From assembly GCF_007830125.1 (NCBI RefSeq), contig NZ_VLLG01000002.1, positions 1,002,985-1,066,984 of the forward strand: a stretch of DNA of 64,000 bases. Reading direction: 5' to 3'. The notes beneath the pieces were generated by a model. The model worked only from the letters and a program-made list of their open reading frames with translations. It had not been told where the DNA came from and ran no database searches. This DNA comes from Chitinophaga japonensis (GTDB lineage Bacteria > Bacteroidota > Bacteroidia > Chitinophagales > Chitinophagaceae). This document shows positions 17,788 through 27,546 of this stretch, piece after piece. A program made the position numbers and the translations under genes. Within the stretch, counting starts at the first letter, position 1, and each line of letters begins with the position of its first letter.

Positions 17788-17808
17788 ACTTAAGCCCCTG
17801 TCTTTTTG

Positions 17809-17835
17809 AAACCTTGACAAATGTCAAGGTTTTTT
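17809..17835 (+). terminator. Rho-independent terminator after the Crp/Fnr gene
   Basis: Stem ACCTTGACA / TGTCAAGGT (9 bp, flanked by further A/T pairs) followed by six T, 22 bases after the stop codon. Confidence 0.85.
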
Positions 17836-17920
17836 GCTATCAGTTGTCATTGGAGCAGGGGACCCTTTTGATGCAATTTTACATCGTCAAACAATACATC
17901 ACCCATTCAATCAACAGACG

Positions 17921-18523
17921 ATGAAAAACATGAAAATAGGCATCATAGGCGCAGGAGCAATCGGCCTGGCCTTTGCGAAGACAGCCGCTACTACAGGACA
18001 CCAGGTAACCATAAGTAACAGCCGGGGGCCCGCTTCCCTGAAAGCCATTGCAGATGCATTACCGGGTGTAACTGCCGATACCGTCACTGCGGCCGCGCAG
18101 GCTGACATCATTATGCTGGCCATACCCTGGAAGCACCTAGACGCCGCCACCGCCGGGCTGCCAGACCTGAGCGGTAAAATAGTGCTGGACCCCACCAATC
18201 CCGTGATCATGCCCGGCTTTATCCTGCCGGACCTGGGCGGTAAAACTTCCAGCGAGATAGTAGCAGAAAAAGTACCGGGCGCCAATGTGGTAAAGGTGTT
18301 CAATACGCTGCAGCCTTCACTGATCACCACCAACCCACAGCAGCATGGCGGCAGGCGGGTAGTGTTCTACTCCGGCGACAGCAAAAACGCTAAAGCCGTT
18401 ACCCACCGCCTGCTGGAAAGCATGGGCTTTGCCGGCATAGACCTGGGCGGGCTGGTGCAAGGCGGCCGCATGCAGCATTTCCCCGGTGGGCCGCTAGCAG
18501 GGTTGCACCTGGTGCAATATTGA
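17921..18523 (+). CDS. NADP-binding protein related to F420-dependent NADP reductase
   Basis: A protein of about 200 residues with a Rossmann fold beginning at once: MKIGIIGAGAIGLAFAK, then QVTISNSRGPASL, and the segment IIMLAIPWKHLDA. It ends in the family's C-terminal region (VKVFNTLQPSL, VVFYSGDSKNAKAV, DLGGLVQGGRMQ). These are reductases that act on small oxidised substrates; the F420 link is by family name only, and this phylum is not known for F420. I start at ATG 17921 because an upstream extension in the same frame has no protein character and includes the preceding terminator. It lies 49 bases upstream of the SDR gene. Confidence 0.82.
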   Translation: MKNMKIGIIGAGAIGLAFAKTAATTGHQVTISNSRGPASLKAIADALPGVTADTVTAAAQADIIMLAIPWKHLDAATAGLPDLSGKIVLDPTNPVIMPGFILPDLGGKTSSEIVAEKVPGANVVKVFNTLQPSLITTNPQQHGGRRVVFYSGDSKNAKAVTHRLLESMGFAGIDLGGLVQGGRMQHFPGGPLAGLHLVQY

Positions 18524-18572
18524 ACCACCTTCTTTTAAATAACGAATTCATTCATCATAAAAATTACAGATC

Positions 18573-19319
18573 ATGTCAAACTTAGCAAACAAGGTAGCTT
18601 TTGTTACCGGAGGCAGCCGCGGTATTGGTGCGGCCATTGTAAAACGCTTAGCCGCAGATGGCGCACATGTAGCTTTCACCTATGTGAGCGCTACGGATAA
18701 GGCCCTGGCCCTTGCCACCACTATAGAAGAAGCAGGCGGCACAGCGCTGCCCATTCAGGCAGACAGCGGCGATGCTGCCGCAATTGCAGCCGCCATTGAA
18801 ACCGCCGTACAGCGGCTGGGCGGGCTGGATATAATAGTGAATAATGCTGGTGTGTCCGTATTCAGCCCGGTAGATCATGCGGAAGATACGCTGGATGTGG
18901 TAGCCCGACTGCACGCGATAAACGTTACCGGCGTAGCGGCAGCCGTGCGCACTGCCAGCAAATACCTGGGAGATGGCGGCCGGGTGATCAACATCGGCTC
19001 TTCCTTTGCCGACCGGGTGGCGTTTGCCGGATTTGCCGACTATGCCGCCACCAAGGCGGCCCTGGCTGCATATGCCAGGGGCTGGGCCTGGGACCTGGGT
19101 AAAAAGGGTATTACCGTGAACACGATACAACCCGGCCCTACCGATACGGATATGAACCCGGACAATTCTGACTTTGCTACCACTATAAAAGCCGGGCTGG
19201 CGCTGGGACGCTATGCCTCACCGGACGAGATTGCAGCCGTGGTGTCTTTTGTGGCCAGCCCCGATGCATCATTCGTGACCGGCGCTACTATAAACGTGGA
19301 CGGTGGGCAGAATGCCTGA
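18573..19319 (+). CDS. Short-chain dehydrogenase/reductase
   Basis: A classical SDR of 248 residues. Cofactor motif VTGGSRGIGAAI (about 11-22), structural NNAG (VNNAGVSVF), catalytic Ser in INIGSSFADRV and catalytic Tyr/Lys in YAATKAAL, then the IQPGPTDTDM loop and the C-terminal ITGATINVDGG-type ending. Substrate unknown; similar proteins are annotated as 3-oxoacyl-ACP reductase-like. It follows the NADP-binding protein and is ended by a terminator, so these two probably form a small redox operon next to the Crp/Fnr regulator. Confidence 0.92.
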   Translation: MSNLANKVAFVTGGSRGIGAAIVKRLAADGAHVAFTYVSATDKALALATTIEEAGGTALPIQADSGDAAAIAAAIETAVQRLGGLDIIVNNAGVSVFSPVDHAEDTLDVVARLHAINVTGVAAAVRTASKYLGDGGRVINIGSSFADRVAFAGFADYAATKAALAAYARGWAWDLGKKGITVNTIQPGPTDTDMNPDNSDFATTIKAGLALGRYASPDEIAAVVSFVASPDASFVTGATINVDGGQNA

Positions 19320-19346
19320 GCCGGTGCCGTTGTAAATTGAGAGAAG

Positions 19347-19368
19347 CCGCCAGCCATGGCGGTTTTTT
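19347..19368 (+). terminator. Rho-independent terminator after the SDR gene
   Basis: Stem CCGCCA / TGGCGG with a 4-base loop and six T on the + strand, 28 bases after the stop. Confidence 0.85.
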
Positions 19369-19459
19369 GTGCTAAATCCCGCCTTTCTTCCCCGCAGTCA
19401 CCGCTACAGCGCCTATTTTCGTAAATTGCAACGCATAGCACATTCAAAGGGAAACGGAT

Positions 19460-22400
19460 ATGTCTTATACACCACAACATAAAATACGGATCGTAACTGC
19501 AGCAGCTTTATTTGACGGACATGACGCCGCTATTAACATTATGCGCCGCATCATGCAGTCCAAAGGCGCGGAAGTGATACACCTGGGACACAACCGCTCC
19601 GCAGCGGACATAGTGGATTGCGCCATCCAGGAAGATGCCCAGGGCATTGCCGTTACCTCTTACCAGGGCGGGCATGTAGAGTTCTTTAAATACATGTATG
19701 ACCTGCTGCAGGAAAAGGGCTGCGGGCATATCAAAATATTCGGCGGCGGGGGCGGCACCATCCTGCCTGCAGAGATCGAGGAGCTGCATGCCTATGGCAT
19801 TACCCGGCTGTACTCCCCGGACGACGGCCGGCACATGGGGCTGGAAGGCATGATAGAAGATGTGATCAAACAATGCGATTTCCTGACCGTGCCCGTGCTG
19901 AACGGGCAACTGCAGCAACTGGCCGGCCGGCAGTACAAAACCATTGCACAGGCCATTACCATTGCGGAAAGTGAGCAACTGGCCGACTGGCAGCCCCAAC
20001 CGGGGAAACCAAGCGCTGTGCTGGGCATTACCGGCACCGGGGGCGCCGGTAAAAGCAGTGTAACGGATGAGCTGGTGCGACGCTTCCTGCACCGTTTTGA
20101 GGACAGGACCATTGCCGTTATTTCCGTAGACCCCTCCAAGAAAAAGACAGGCGGCGCCCTGCTGGGCGACCGCATCCGTATGAACGCTATCCACCATCCA
20201 CGCGCTTACATGCGCTCCCTGGCCACCCGCGAAAGCGACAAAGCCGTGAGCGAGCATATACAGGAAGCGGTGGACATCTGCAAACAGGCCGGGTTTGATC
20301 TCATCATACTGGAAACTTCCGGCATAGGACAGAGCGATACCGCTATCACGGATTACTGCGATGTATCCCTCTATGTAATGACACCGGAATATGGCGCCGC
20401 GTCCCAACTGGAAAAGATCAATATGCTGGACTATGCGGATGTGATCGCCATCAACAAATTTGACAAGGCCGGCGCGCTGGACGCCCTGCACGATGTGCGC
20501 AAGCAATACAAGCGCAATCACAACCTGTGGACAGCCAAAGATGATGAGCTGCCGGTAGTAGGCACCATCGCTTCCCAGTTCAATGATCATGGCATTAACC
20601 AATTGTTTGAAAAGCTGGTGAATGCCATAGCAGGGAAAAAGGATATTCATTTCGGGCCTGCGCTACAGCATGAGCGCCCCAACGATACCACCACCCAATC
20701 GCAGATCATTCCGCCGGCCAGGGTGCGTTACCTCTCGGAGATCACTGCAGCCATTCACGATTACGGCCAGTGGGTGAACGAGCAATGCGCCCTTGCCAGC
20801 CAGCTATACCAACTGGAAGGCGTGCTGGCCATGAAAGACCTGCAGGCACGCGAAGAATTGAACAATATCAAAACGCACCTGCAGCAGCAGTTGCATCCTG
20901 AATGCAGGCAACTGATCAGCGAATGGCCGGCATTACAGGAAAAGTATACTGCGGACCATTATGAATTCCAGGTAAGGAACAAGATCCTCAAACTGCCCCT
21001 GTACACCGAGAGCCTTTCGCATTCCCGCATCCCTAAAGTAAGCCTGCCGCAGTACAAGGACTGGGGCGACATCCTGCGCTGGCAACTGACGGAGAATGTA
21101 CCGGGCGCGTTTCCTTACGCAGCAGGCGTATTTCCGCTGAAGCGGGAAGGCGAGGACCCTACCCGTATGTTTGCCGGGGAAGGCGGCCCGGAAAGGACCA
21201 ACAAACGCTTTCACTACGTATCCCTGGAGCAGCCGGCCAAACGCCTGAGCACCGCTTTTGACAGCGTAACCCTGTACGGGGAAGACCCGGCACACCGCCC
21301 GGATATTTACGGAAAAGTGGGCAACTCCGGCGTAAGCATCGCTACCGTGGATGATGCTAAGAAACTGTACAGCGGCTTCGATCTCTGCGACCCGAAAACA
21401 TCGGTATCCATGACCATCAACGGCCCGGCGCCCATTATCCTGGCCTTTTTCATGAATGCCGCCATTGACCAGCAGTGCGAAAAGTACATCGCGGAAAACG
21501 GGCTGACAGCACAGGTGCAGGCACGCATCAAAGAAAAGTTCAAAGATCATCCGCTGCCACGCTATAATGGCGCGCTGCCCAACGGCAATAACGGGCTGGG
21601 GCTGCAATTGCTGGGCATTGCGGGCGATGAGGTGCTGGACCGGGAAGTATATGAAAAAATAAAAGCGCAGGCGTTGAGCACCGTGCGCGGCACCGTACAG
21701 GCGGATATCCTGAAAGAAGACCAGGCGCAGAACACCTGCATCTTCTCCACGGAATTTGCACTGAAGCTGATGGGCGATGTGCAGCAGTATTTCATACAGC
21801 AGCAGGTGCGCAACTTCTATTCCGTGAGCATTTCCGGTTACCACATTGCGGAAGCAGGCGCCAATCCCATTACCCAACTGGCCTTTACGCTGGCTAACGG
21901 TTTTACCTACGTGGAATATTACCTGAGCCGCGGCATGCATATCGATGATTTTGCGCCCAACCTGTCCTTCTTCTTCAGCAACGGCATGGACCCCGAGTAT
22001 GCCGTAATAGGCCGTGTGGCCCGCCGCATCTGGGCCAAGGCCATTAAATACAAATACAAAGGCAATGATCGTTCCCAGAAGCTGAAATACCACATTCAAA
22101 CATCCGGCCGCAGCCTGCACGCCCAGGAAATAGATTTTAACGACATCCGCACCACCCTGCAGGCCCTGTATGCCATTTACGACAACTGCAATTCCCTGCA
22201 CACCAACGCCTACGACGAGGCCATTACCACGCCTACCGAAGAAAGCGTGCGCCGGGCCATGGCCATACAACTGATCATTAACCAGGAACTGGGCACCGCT
22301 AAGAATGAGAATCCCACACAGGGCTCCTTCTTCATTGAAACATTGACGGAGCTGGTGGAAGAAGCCGTGCTGGCGGAATTTGATCGCATCACCTCCCGCG

Positions 22401-22786
22401 GGGGCGTGCTGGGCGCCATGGAAAGAATGTACCAGCGCAACAAAATACAGGAAGAAAGCCTCTACTATGAATCCTTAAAACATGCGGGACAATACCCGAT
22501 TGTAGGTGTAAACACCTTCCTGAACAAGAACGGCTCCCCTACCATCATCCCGGCAGAAGTGATCCGCTCCACTACGGATGAAAAGGAATTCCAGATCACT
22601 TCCCTGCAGGCCTTCCAGGCCAGGCATGCGCTCAAAAGCGGGGATGCGCTCAAACGGCTGCAGCAAACGGCCGTGCAGAACGGCAACCTGTTTGCGGAGC
22701 TGATGGAAACGGTGAAGCACTGTTCCCTGGGGCAGATCACGCATGCGCTGTATGAAGTGGGCGGGCAATACCGGAGGAATATGTAA
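19460..22786 (+). CDS. icmF: Fused acyl-CoA mutase IcmF (B12 domain, GTPase chaperone, mutase)
   Basis: IcmF interconverts isobutyryl-CoA and n-butyryl-CoA (and related acyl groups) with adenosylcobalamin; the built-in G-protein protects and loads the cofactor. The 1108-residue chain has the expected order. The N-terminal B12 domain has DGHDAAI with cobalt-ligand H21 and the GGGGG loop at about 95-99. The MeaI-type GTPase has P-loop GTGGAGKS (192-199), [10 protein letters not shown] and NKFDKAGA. A linker follows, then the TIM-barrel mutase ([40 protein letters not shown]). The arrangement distinguishes it from methylmalonyl-CoA mutase, which has the B12 domain at the C-terminus. No partner genes are adjacent; the 3' end meets the convergent haloperoxidase gene 2 bases away. 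Confidence 0.95.
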   Translation: MSYTPQHKIRIVTAAALFDGHDAAINIMRRIMQSKGAEVIHLGHNRSAADIVDCAIQEDAQGIAVTSYQGGHVEFFKYMYDLLQEKGCGHIKIFGGGGGTILPAEIEELHAYGITRLYSPDDGRHMGLEGMIEDVIKQCDFLTVPVLNGQLQQLAGRQYKTIAQAITIAESEQLADWQPQPGKPSAVLGITGTGGAGKSSVTDELVRRFLHRFEDRTIAVISVDPSKKKTGGALLGDRIRMNAIHHPRAYMRSLATRESDKAVSEHIQEAVDICKQAGFDLIILETSGIGQSDTAITDYCDVSLYVMTPEYGAASQLEKINMLDYADVIAINKFDKAGALDALHDVRKQYKRNHNLWTAKDDELPVVGTIASQFNDHGINQLFEKLVNAIAGKKDIHFGPALQHERPNDTTTQSQIIPPARVRYLSEITAAIHDYGQWVNEQCALASQLYQLEGVLAMKDLQAREELNNIKTHLQQQLHPECRQLISEWPALQEKYTADHYEFQVRNKILKLPLYTESLSHSRIPKVSLPQYKDWGDILRWQLTENVPGAFPYAAGVFPLKREGEDPTRMFAGEGGPERTNKRFHYVSLEQPAKRLSTAFDSVTLYGEDPAHRPDIYGKVGNSGVSIATVDDAKKLYSGFDLCDPKTSVSMTINGPAPIILAFFMNAAIDQQCEKYIAENGLTAQVQARIKEKFKDHPLPRYNGALPNGNNGLGLQLLGIAGDEVLDREVYEKIKAQALSTVRGTVQADILKEDQAQNTCIFSTEFALKLMGDVQQYFIQQQVRNFYSVSISGYHIAEAGANPITQLAFTLANGFTYVEYYLSRGMHIDDFAPNLSFFFSNGMDPEYAVIGRVARRIWAKAIKYKYKGNDRSQKLKYHIQTSGRSLHAQEIDFNDIRTTLQALYAIYDNCNSLHTNAYDEAITTPTEESVRRAMAIQLIINQELGTAKNENPTQGSFFIETLTELVEEAVLAEFDRITSRGGVLGAMERMYQRNKIQEESLYYESLKHAGQYPIVGVNTFLNKNGSPTIIPAEVIRSTTDEKEFQITSLQAFQARHALKSGDALKRLQQTAVQNGNLFAELMETVKHCSLGQITHALYEVGGQYRRNM

Positions 22787-22788
22787 GC

Positions 22789-24135
22789 TCAGGGCTCCAT
22801 CTTTAACCGCTTTACCACCATTTCCCCTACCTGCCGTCCCTGGACAATGCCTTCTTCCACCGCCGGGCGGAAGTGGATACCTCCATACAAACGGCTCTCA
22901 GCAGCTTCCCGGCTGGCAGCCAGGAAAGAGGGGAAATCGCGGGAAGGCAGGCCAAAATCCAGTTCCGAGCTATCGCGGAAAGCCAGGGAAGGGCCATATA
23001 ACTGGGTAAGCACGGTAGCAGAGGCGGTAGACACTACACTATGCCCGCTGGTATATTCCGGGAACGGCGGGGTTTGCAGGTAAGGCTTCCAGCTTTCATC
23101 CCAGTACTTGTTGATCACCGTTTCCGGGCGTATCAGGTTGCTGCGGAACTTCTCGTCCCAGCAAACAATAAAGGCGTCCATCAATGCAATAGCCACCTTG
23201 GCATACGTGCACACAGTCTTGTTGAAATCCGCTTTGGCCTGCCGGGCGGCAATACCGCAGATGTTGATCCAGTGGCCGCCCGGCGTGATCTTCTTGGTAG
23301 CAAAGGACACGTGGCCGGACAGGTTCAGCTTGTAGGGATTACAATCCCAGAAATCTGCAATGGCCTTTTGTTCATCCGTCAGCGTCATGCCCATATCATA
23401 GATCTCACGGGTCATTTTATAGAAGTCACTGGCGCTGTCCTTCATGTTGAACGCGGGCGGGGGCGGCACCATAAACTCATTGGCGCTGTCTATCACCATG
23501 GTGCGGATCTGGTTCCACTGCGGCTCTATGGCGGACATATATGCCGGCGGGGTGGGTGTCCAGCGCCCTTCCTCTTCGGTAACGGTGTATTTTACGCCGG
23601 AACGGGTCTGCGCATAGTTATCTTCCTTGCACCAATCCAGGATCACTTTAGCCATCTGCTGCCCGTATGCAATGGATGCTTCCCGCTTGTGAGCGGGCAG
23701 GCCAGCCTCCCGGGCCAGCAGTTGCAGGCTGTCTATCACCAGTTGCAGCTTGTCTTCCGAGAAAATAAGCGCTTTACCGGTAGTACTCAGCGCAATCAGC
23801 GCAGCAAACGGGAAATCTATGGCCGCGCTGTCTGCGGGAGCGGGGGTGGCGTCCAGGCCATGCAACTGCCCCGCCAGGGAGCGGTATCCTTTACCGGAAT
23901 GCGCTATCACCTCGTAGCCGGCAATGGTGCTGTATACGTAAATACGGCTGGCTACCGGGGGAGAAAAGATATCGTGCACAACAACATCTGTCAGTTGTTT
24001 TACAGTTTGGGAGTACAACAGGGGGCTGTGCAATACTTCATTATTCACAGGGCGCTGCTGCCGGCAGCCCGCTGTGATGAGCAGCAGCGGCAACAGGTAG
24101 AGACAATATTTTAACATAACGTGCCAGTTTTTCAT
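22789..24135 (-). CDS. Vanadium-dependent haloperoxidase / PAP2-fold lipoprotein
   Basis: A 448-residue lipoprotein (lipobox ending at C24, LLITAGC). The C-terminal half carries the vanadate/phosphate-site motifs shared by vanadium haloperoxidases and PAP2 phosphatases: K329-x6-R336-P337, the SGH loop (TSGH, 362-365) and SR-x5-H (S414, R415, H421). The length and all-helical predicted pattern match the bacterial VCPO-like group. It is the last gene of the four-gene SusC-SusD operon, 66 bases after the FG-GAP gene. Whether it oxidises halides or hydrolyses phosphate esters cannot be told from motifs alone. It would act on the periplasmic side of the inner or outer membrane or on the cell surface. 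Confidence 0.88.
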   Translation of the reverse strand: MKNWHVMLKYCLYLLPLLLITAGCRQQRPVNNEVLHSPLLYSQTVKQLTDVVVHDIFSPPVASRIYVYSTIAGYEVIAHSGKGYRSLAGQLHGLDATPAPADSAAIDFPFAALIALSTTGKALIFSEDKLQLVIDSLQLLAREAGLPAHKREASIAYGQQMAKVILDWCKEDNYAQTRSGVKYTVTEEEGRWTPTPPAYMSAIEPQWNQIRTMVIDSANEFMVPPPPAFNMKDSASDFYKMTREIYDMGMTLTDEQKAIADFWDCNPYKLNLSGHVSFATKKITPGGHWINICGIAARQAKADFNKTVCTYAKVAIALMDAFIVCWDEKFRSNLIRPETVINKYWDESWKPYLQTPPFPEYTSGHSVVSTASATVLTQLYGPSLAFRDSSELDFGLPSRDFPSFLAASREAAESRLYGGIHFRPAVEEGIVQGRQVGEMVVKRLKMEP

Positions 24136-24201
24136 CCGTACATCTTCTGTCTTTCTTAGCGGCCGGATGGAACTTACCCTTTAAAATAATGAAAATTTCA
24201 T

Positions 24202-27200
24202 TTATGGGCGTTTCTTCCGAAACAATAGCAATTTATCATTATTACGGCTTACTGCATAATATTGTTGCCCGTTAATGGTGCGCAGCACTTTAATATCCCG
24301 TACCTCGCCGGTGGGCGTCCACCCGGACCACAAAGGAGGGCGTACCTCCCAGCCTCCTTTACCATTGCCTTTCAGCAGGCAGCCGGCATTGGCATCATAC
24401 CGCCCCTCATAGGGCAGCACGCCGTAAAAATTCCCGCCGGTAATAATGTCCGTATGGCCATCCATATCCACATCCCCGGCATATAAGGCCATTACCGGCG
24501 ACCACTGTGCCTGTGCGGGCAATGGAGCCGGTGTGAATGTTCCCTTCCCGTTGTTCCACAGCACCAGGGAACGCAGCTCTGCAGCCTGCAGTAACTGCGC
24601 AGTATCCAGTATGCCGCCCAGCACCTGCGTAACGGGCTGCCCGGCAAAGCTGCGGTAAGTGGTATATTTCTTTTTGATGATGGCTGGCAATTGTTTTTCC
24701 AGCTCTTCCTTGCCTAAAAAGGTATAATAGGCACCTTTGTGCGCATAGGCCAGCACCTGGTCCGTAGCGCCGTTCCCGTCCATATCGGCCACGTACATCC
24801 GCAGGGGGTAGGCGGCGCTGGCCTTCAGCCTGGAATTCAGGCCCCAGTTGCCCAGTATGATCTCCGGCGCGCCGTCGCCGTCCAGATCGGCGGCCAGCAT
24901 GCTTTGCCACCAACCGGAAAGCCTTTCCAGTCCTGCCTTTTCAGTCATTTCGGTGAACCGGCCCTTTACATTGCGGAATATGCGGGGCGGCATCCACTCC
25001 CCGGCCAGCAGCAGGTCCGGCCAGGTATCGCCGTCCACATCGGCCCAGGCAGCGGAAGTGACCATGCCGGCCTTTGCCAGGGCAGGCGCCAGGGCCGCAG
25101 TGCTGTCTGTAAAACGTCCCCGGCCATCGTTCACCAGCAACCAGGAGGCGGCCGGCAGCCCGTAGGCCTGCGCATCGGCACGGCCACCTATGAAGAGGTC
25201 CATATCTCCGTCCTTATCCAGGTCCGCTGCGCTCACCACGGATTTATTCCCGTACAGGGCAGGCAGGCTGCGCGACCTGTGAAAATTCCCTTTGCCGTCG
25301 TTAATGTAAAGCCGGTCCGGCAGTTGCGGCGCCTGGCCGGTAAACTCATTGCCGCCGCTCACCACGTACAGGTCCAGGTCCTGATCATTATCTACATCCA
25401 CCAGCAGGGCATCCACATCTTCACTGGCGGCATCTGCACGGAACACGGCATCGTCCACCGTTACAAAGCTGCCGTCCGGCTGCTGAAGGTACATTTTACC
25501 CGCCTGGCCCCTTGCGCCGCCCACGAAAAGATCATCCAGGCCATCGCCATTAATATCTCCCGCGGCCAGCGGTGGACCAGCGGTGGACAACTGGTGCGGG
25601 ATGAACAACTGCCGGTTAAAATCCACGAAGCTGTTTTCCCGGTGCGGCTCCTCCAGCCCGGTGCTATCCGTCACCGGCTCAAAAAGCGGGAGCGGCGGGG
25701 CGGTAAAAGAACGGTAATGCTCCCCGCTTTTGGCCCGGCCCTGCTCCAGCACCAGCGTTTGATCTGCTTTTACTTTTGTCAGCACCTGGGTAGCGCCGGT
25801 GGGCCAGGTTACGGTAACGGTATCGGCTACACTACTTTCACCCAGGCCAAACAGCAGCCCCGGCGCCACGCTGCTCTGGAAGCCCCGGGTGGTTTGCTGG
25901 GCGGCGTATTGCAGGCGATTGCCGGTTTTAACCCACACCTTTGCGCCGATGCCGGCCGTATTGGGTGGACTGCCTTTGAATTGCAGCCGCAGGAAGTGAT
26001 TACCTGTCTGATCAGCCGCGCGGTTGCGGTAAATGGCGGCAGGGGCATTGATGCGGTTCACTACCAGGTCCAGGTCGCCGTCATTATCCAGGTCCGCATA
26101 GGCGGCACCGTTGGAGAAATCCGGCTCCTCCAGGCCCCATTCCATGGAGCGGTCCGTAAACACCAGGCTGTCTGTGCCCTGGAAAATATAGTTATGCCAT
26201 TTGCCGCCGGGCATGCGCTCCAGTATGGCCCGGTCCATGCGGCGGGAGCTGAGCATCATGCGCTGCACTTCCGAATTGGCAATGTATTTAATATAGTCGA
26301 GGTCGTTAGGGCGGCGCAGGATGCCGGCGCTGATGAAAATATCCTTCCTGCCATCGTTATCAAAATCAGCCATCAGCGGCGACCAACTCCAGTCCGTGGC
26401 GGCTACCCCGCTGTACAGGGCTATCTCGCTGAAGCGGCGGCCTGCGCCGGTATTCAGTTGCAGGCAGTTGCGGGAATACTGGTGATGGTAGCCGAAGCCC
26501 ATTTTGAAATTATAGATATCCAGGGGATCATCGCCGCCGGAAGATTTCAGCACTGTTTCATCCGGAGGCAGCATATCCAGGGTCATGATGTCCAGCCAGC
26601 CGTCGTTATTGATATCGGCAATATCCGATCCCATGGAAAAACGGCTTTCATGGCCAAAGGCCGTGGTGTTCATTTCCGTAAAAGTGCCGTCGCGGTTGTT
26701 GTGGTAGTAGTAGTCATTCTCGTGAAAATCGTTGCTGATGTAAAGGTCATCCCATCCATCGTTGTCCAGGTCTGCTACCGCCACGCCCAGCCCGTAGCCT
26801 ACTGCGCTGCTGTAAATGCCGCTTTGCGGCGTCACATCGGTAAAGCGGTCCCCGTCATTGCGCAGCAACTGGTCCCCGCTTTCGGGGGAAGGAATGCGGC
26901 GGATAGCCGTATCGTTGTAGTTGCCCACGCTGTGCACAGAGTGTTTCAGCAGGTACATGTCCAAGTCCCCGTCCCGGTCATAATCAAAGAACGCCGCCTG
27001 CGTGCAGAAGCCCTGCCCGTTCAGGCCCCACTGCGCGGCCTGTTCAGAAAAGGTGCCGTTGCGGTTATTGATGAAAAGCTGGTTTACGGAGCGCAGCCCT
27101 TTATAGCCGCCTACGGTGCTTACGTAGATATCCAGCCAGCCGTCGCCGTTCACATCCGTCATGGTGGTGCCGGTGGTCCAGCCGGCACGCCCGGCTACGC

Positions 27201-27546
27201 CGGCTTTGGCGGTAATGTCCTCAAAACGGCAATCGCCCTGGTTCAGGTACAGGCGGTTGCCGCCCTTGTTGGCAGTCAGGTAAATGTCGGGAAGACCGTC
27301 GTTGTTGATATCACCGAGAGATACGCCCCCGCCGTTGTAGTAGTAGAGATAGTCCAGTATGCCCAGGGAGTCGGTGTCTTCCACGTGGTTCACAAAATCC
27401 ACGTTGGTCACTTCAGGAGGCAGTTGTTCAAATAAAGGCGGGGTGGTACGGGAGCAGGCTACCAGTAAAAAAGGCAGCAGGCAGCCTTCCCACCACTTGC
27501 GGATGGCGGGAAGGCCTGTCCGTGCTTTATCCTGGATATCCGTCAT
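24202..27546 (-). CDS. FG-GAP / VCBS repeat lipoprotein with ASPIC/UnbV domain
   Basis: A 1114-residue lipoprotein (lipobox LLVAC near residue 31). It contains two stretches of beta-propeller repeats whose calcium-type loops read DINNDGLPDIY, DVNGDGWLDIY, DLDNDGWDDLY and similar, about a dozen in all. Between them, at about 530-610, lies an ASPIC/UnbV domain (IGAKVWVKTGNRLQY, VTVTWPTGATQVL). Proteins of this build are called CRTAC1-like. They are surface or periplasmic and of unknown biochemical role. Its first 20 bases overlap the end of susD, which indicates coupled translation. It belongs to the SusC/SusD operon. Confidence 0.92.
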   Translation of the reverse strand: MTDIQDKARTGLPAIRKWWEGCLLPFLLVACSRTTPPLFEQLPPEVTNVDFVNHVEDTDSLGILDYLYYYNGGGVSLGDINNDGLPDIYLTANKGGNRLYLNQGDCRFEDITAKAGVAGRAGWTTGTTMTDVNGDGWLDIYVSTVGGYKGLRSVNQLFINNRNGTFSEQAAQWGLNGQGFCTQAAFFDYDRDGDLDMYLLKHSVHSVGNYNDTAIRRIPSPESGDQLLRNDGDRFTDVTPQSGIYSSAVGYGLGVAVADLDNDGWDDLYISNDFHENDYYYHNNRDGTFTEMNTTAFGHESRFSMGSDIADINNDGWLDIMTLDMLPPDETVLKSSGGDDPLDIYNFKMGFGYHHQYSRNCLQLNTGAGRRFSEIALYSGVAATDWSWSPLMADFDNDGRKDIFISAGILRRPNDLDYIKYIANSEVQRMMLSSRRMDRAILERMPGGKWHNYIFQGTDSLVFTDRSMEWGLEEPDFSNGAAYADLDNDGDLDLVVNRINAPAAIYRNRAADQTGNHFLRLQFKGSPPNTAGIGAKVWVKTGNRLQYAAQQTTRGFQSSVAPGLLFGLGESSVADTVTVTWPTGATQVLTKVKADQTLVLEQGRAKSGEHYRSFTAPPLPLFEPVTDSTGLEEPHRENSFVDFNRQLFIPHQLSTAGPPLAAGDINGDGLDDLFVGGARGQAGKMYLQQPDGSFVTVDDAVFRADAASEDVDALLVDVDNDQDLDLYVVSGGNEFTGQAPQLPDRLYINDGKGNFHRSRSLPALYGNKSVVSAADLDKDGDMDLFIGGRADAQAYGLPAASWLLVNDGRGRFTDSTAALAPALAKAGMVTSAAWADVDGDTWPDLLLAGEWMPPRIFRNVKGRFTEMTEKAGLERLSGWWQSMLAADLDGDGAPEIILGNWGLNSRLKASAAYPLRMYVADMDGNGATDQVLAYAHKGAYYTFLGKEELEKQLPAIIKKKYTTYRSFAGQPVTQVLGGILDTAQLLQAAELRSLVLWNNGKGTFTPAPLPAQAQWSPVMALYAGDVDMDGHTDIITGGNFYGVLPYEGRYDANAGCLLKGNGKGGWEVRPPLWSGWTPTGEVRDIKVLRTINGQQYYAVSRNNDKLLLFRKKRP

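Noticed and set aside
20933..22270. 445-residue - strand frame opposite icmF
   Set aside because: Antisense to the conserved mutase domain; no family features.
24739..27435. 898-residue open frame on the + strand opposite the FG-GAP gene
   Set aside because: It is antisense to a clear repeat protein; the regular G+C-rich codons of the calcium loops keep the opposite frame open. Its composition (many H, Q, V, I runs) is that of a shadow.
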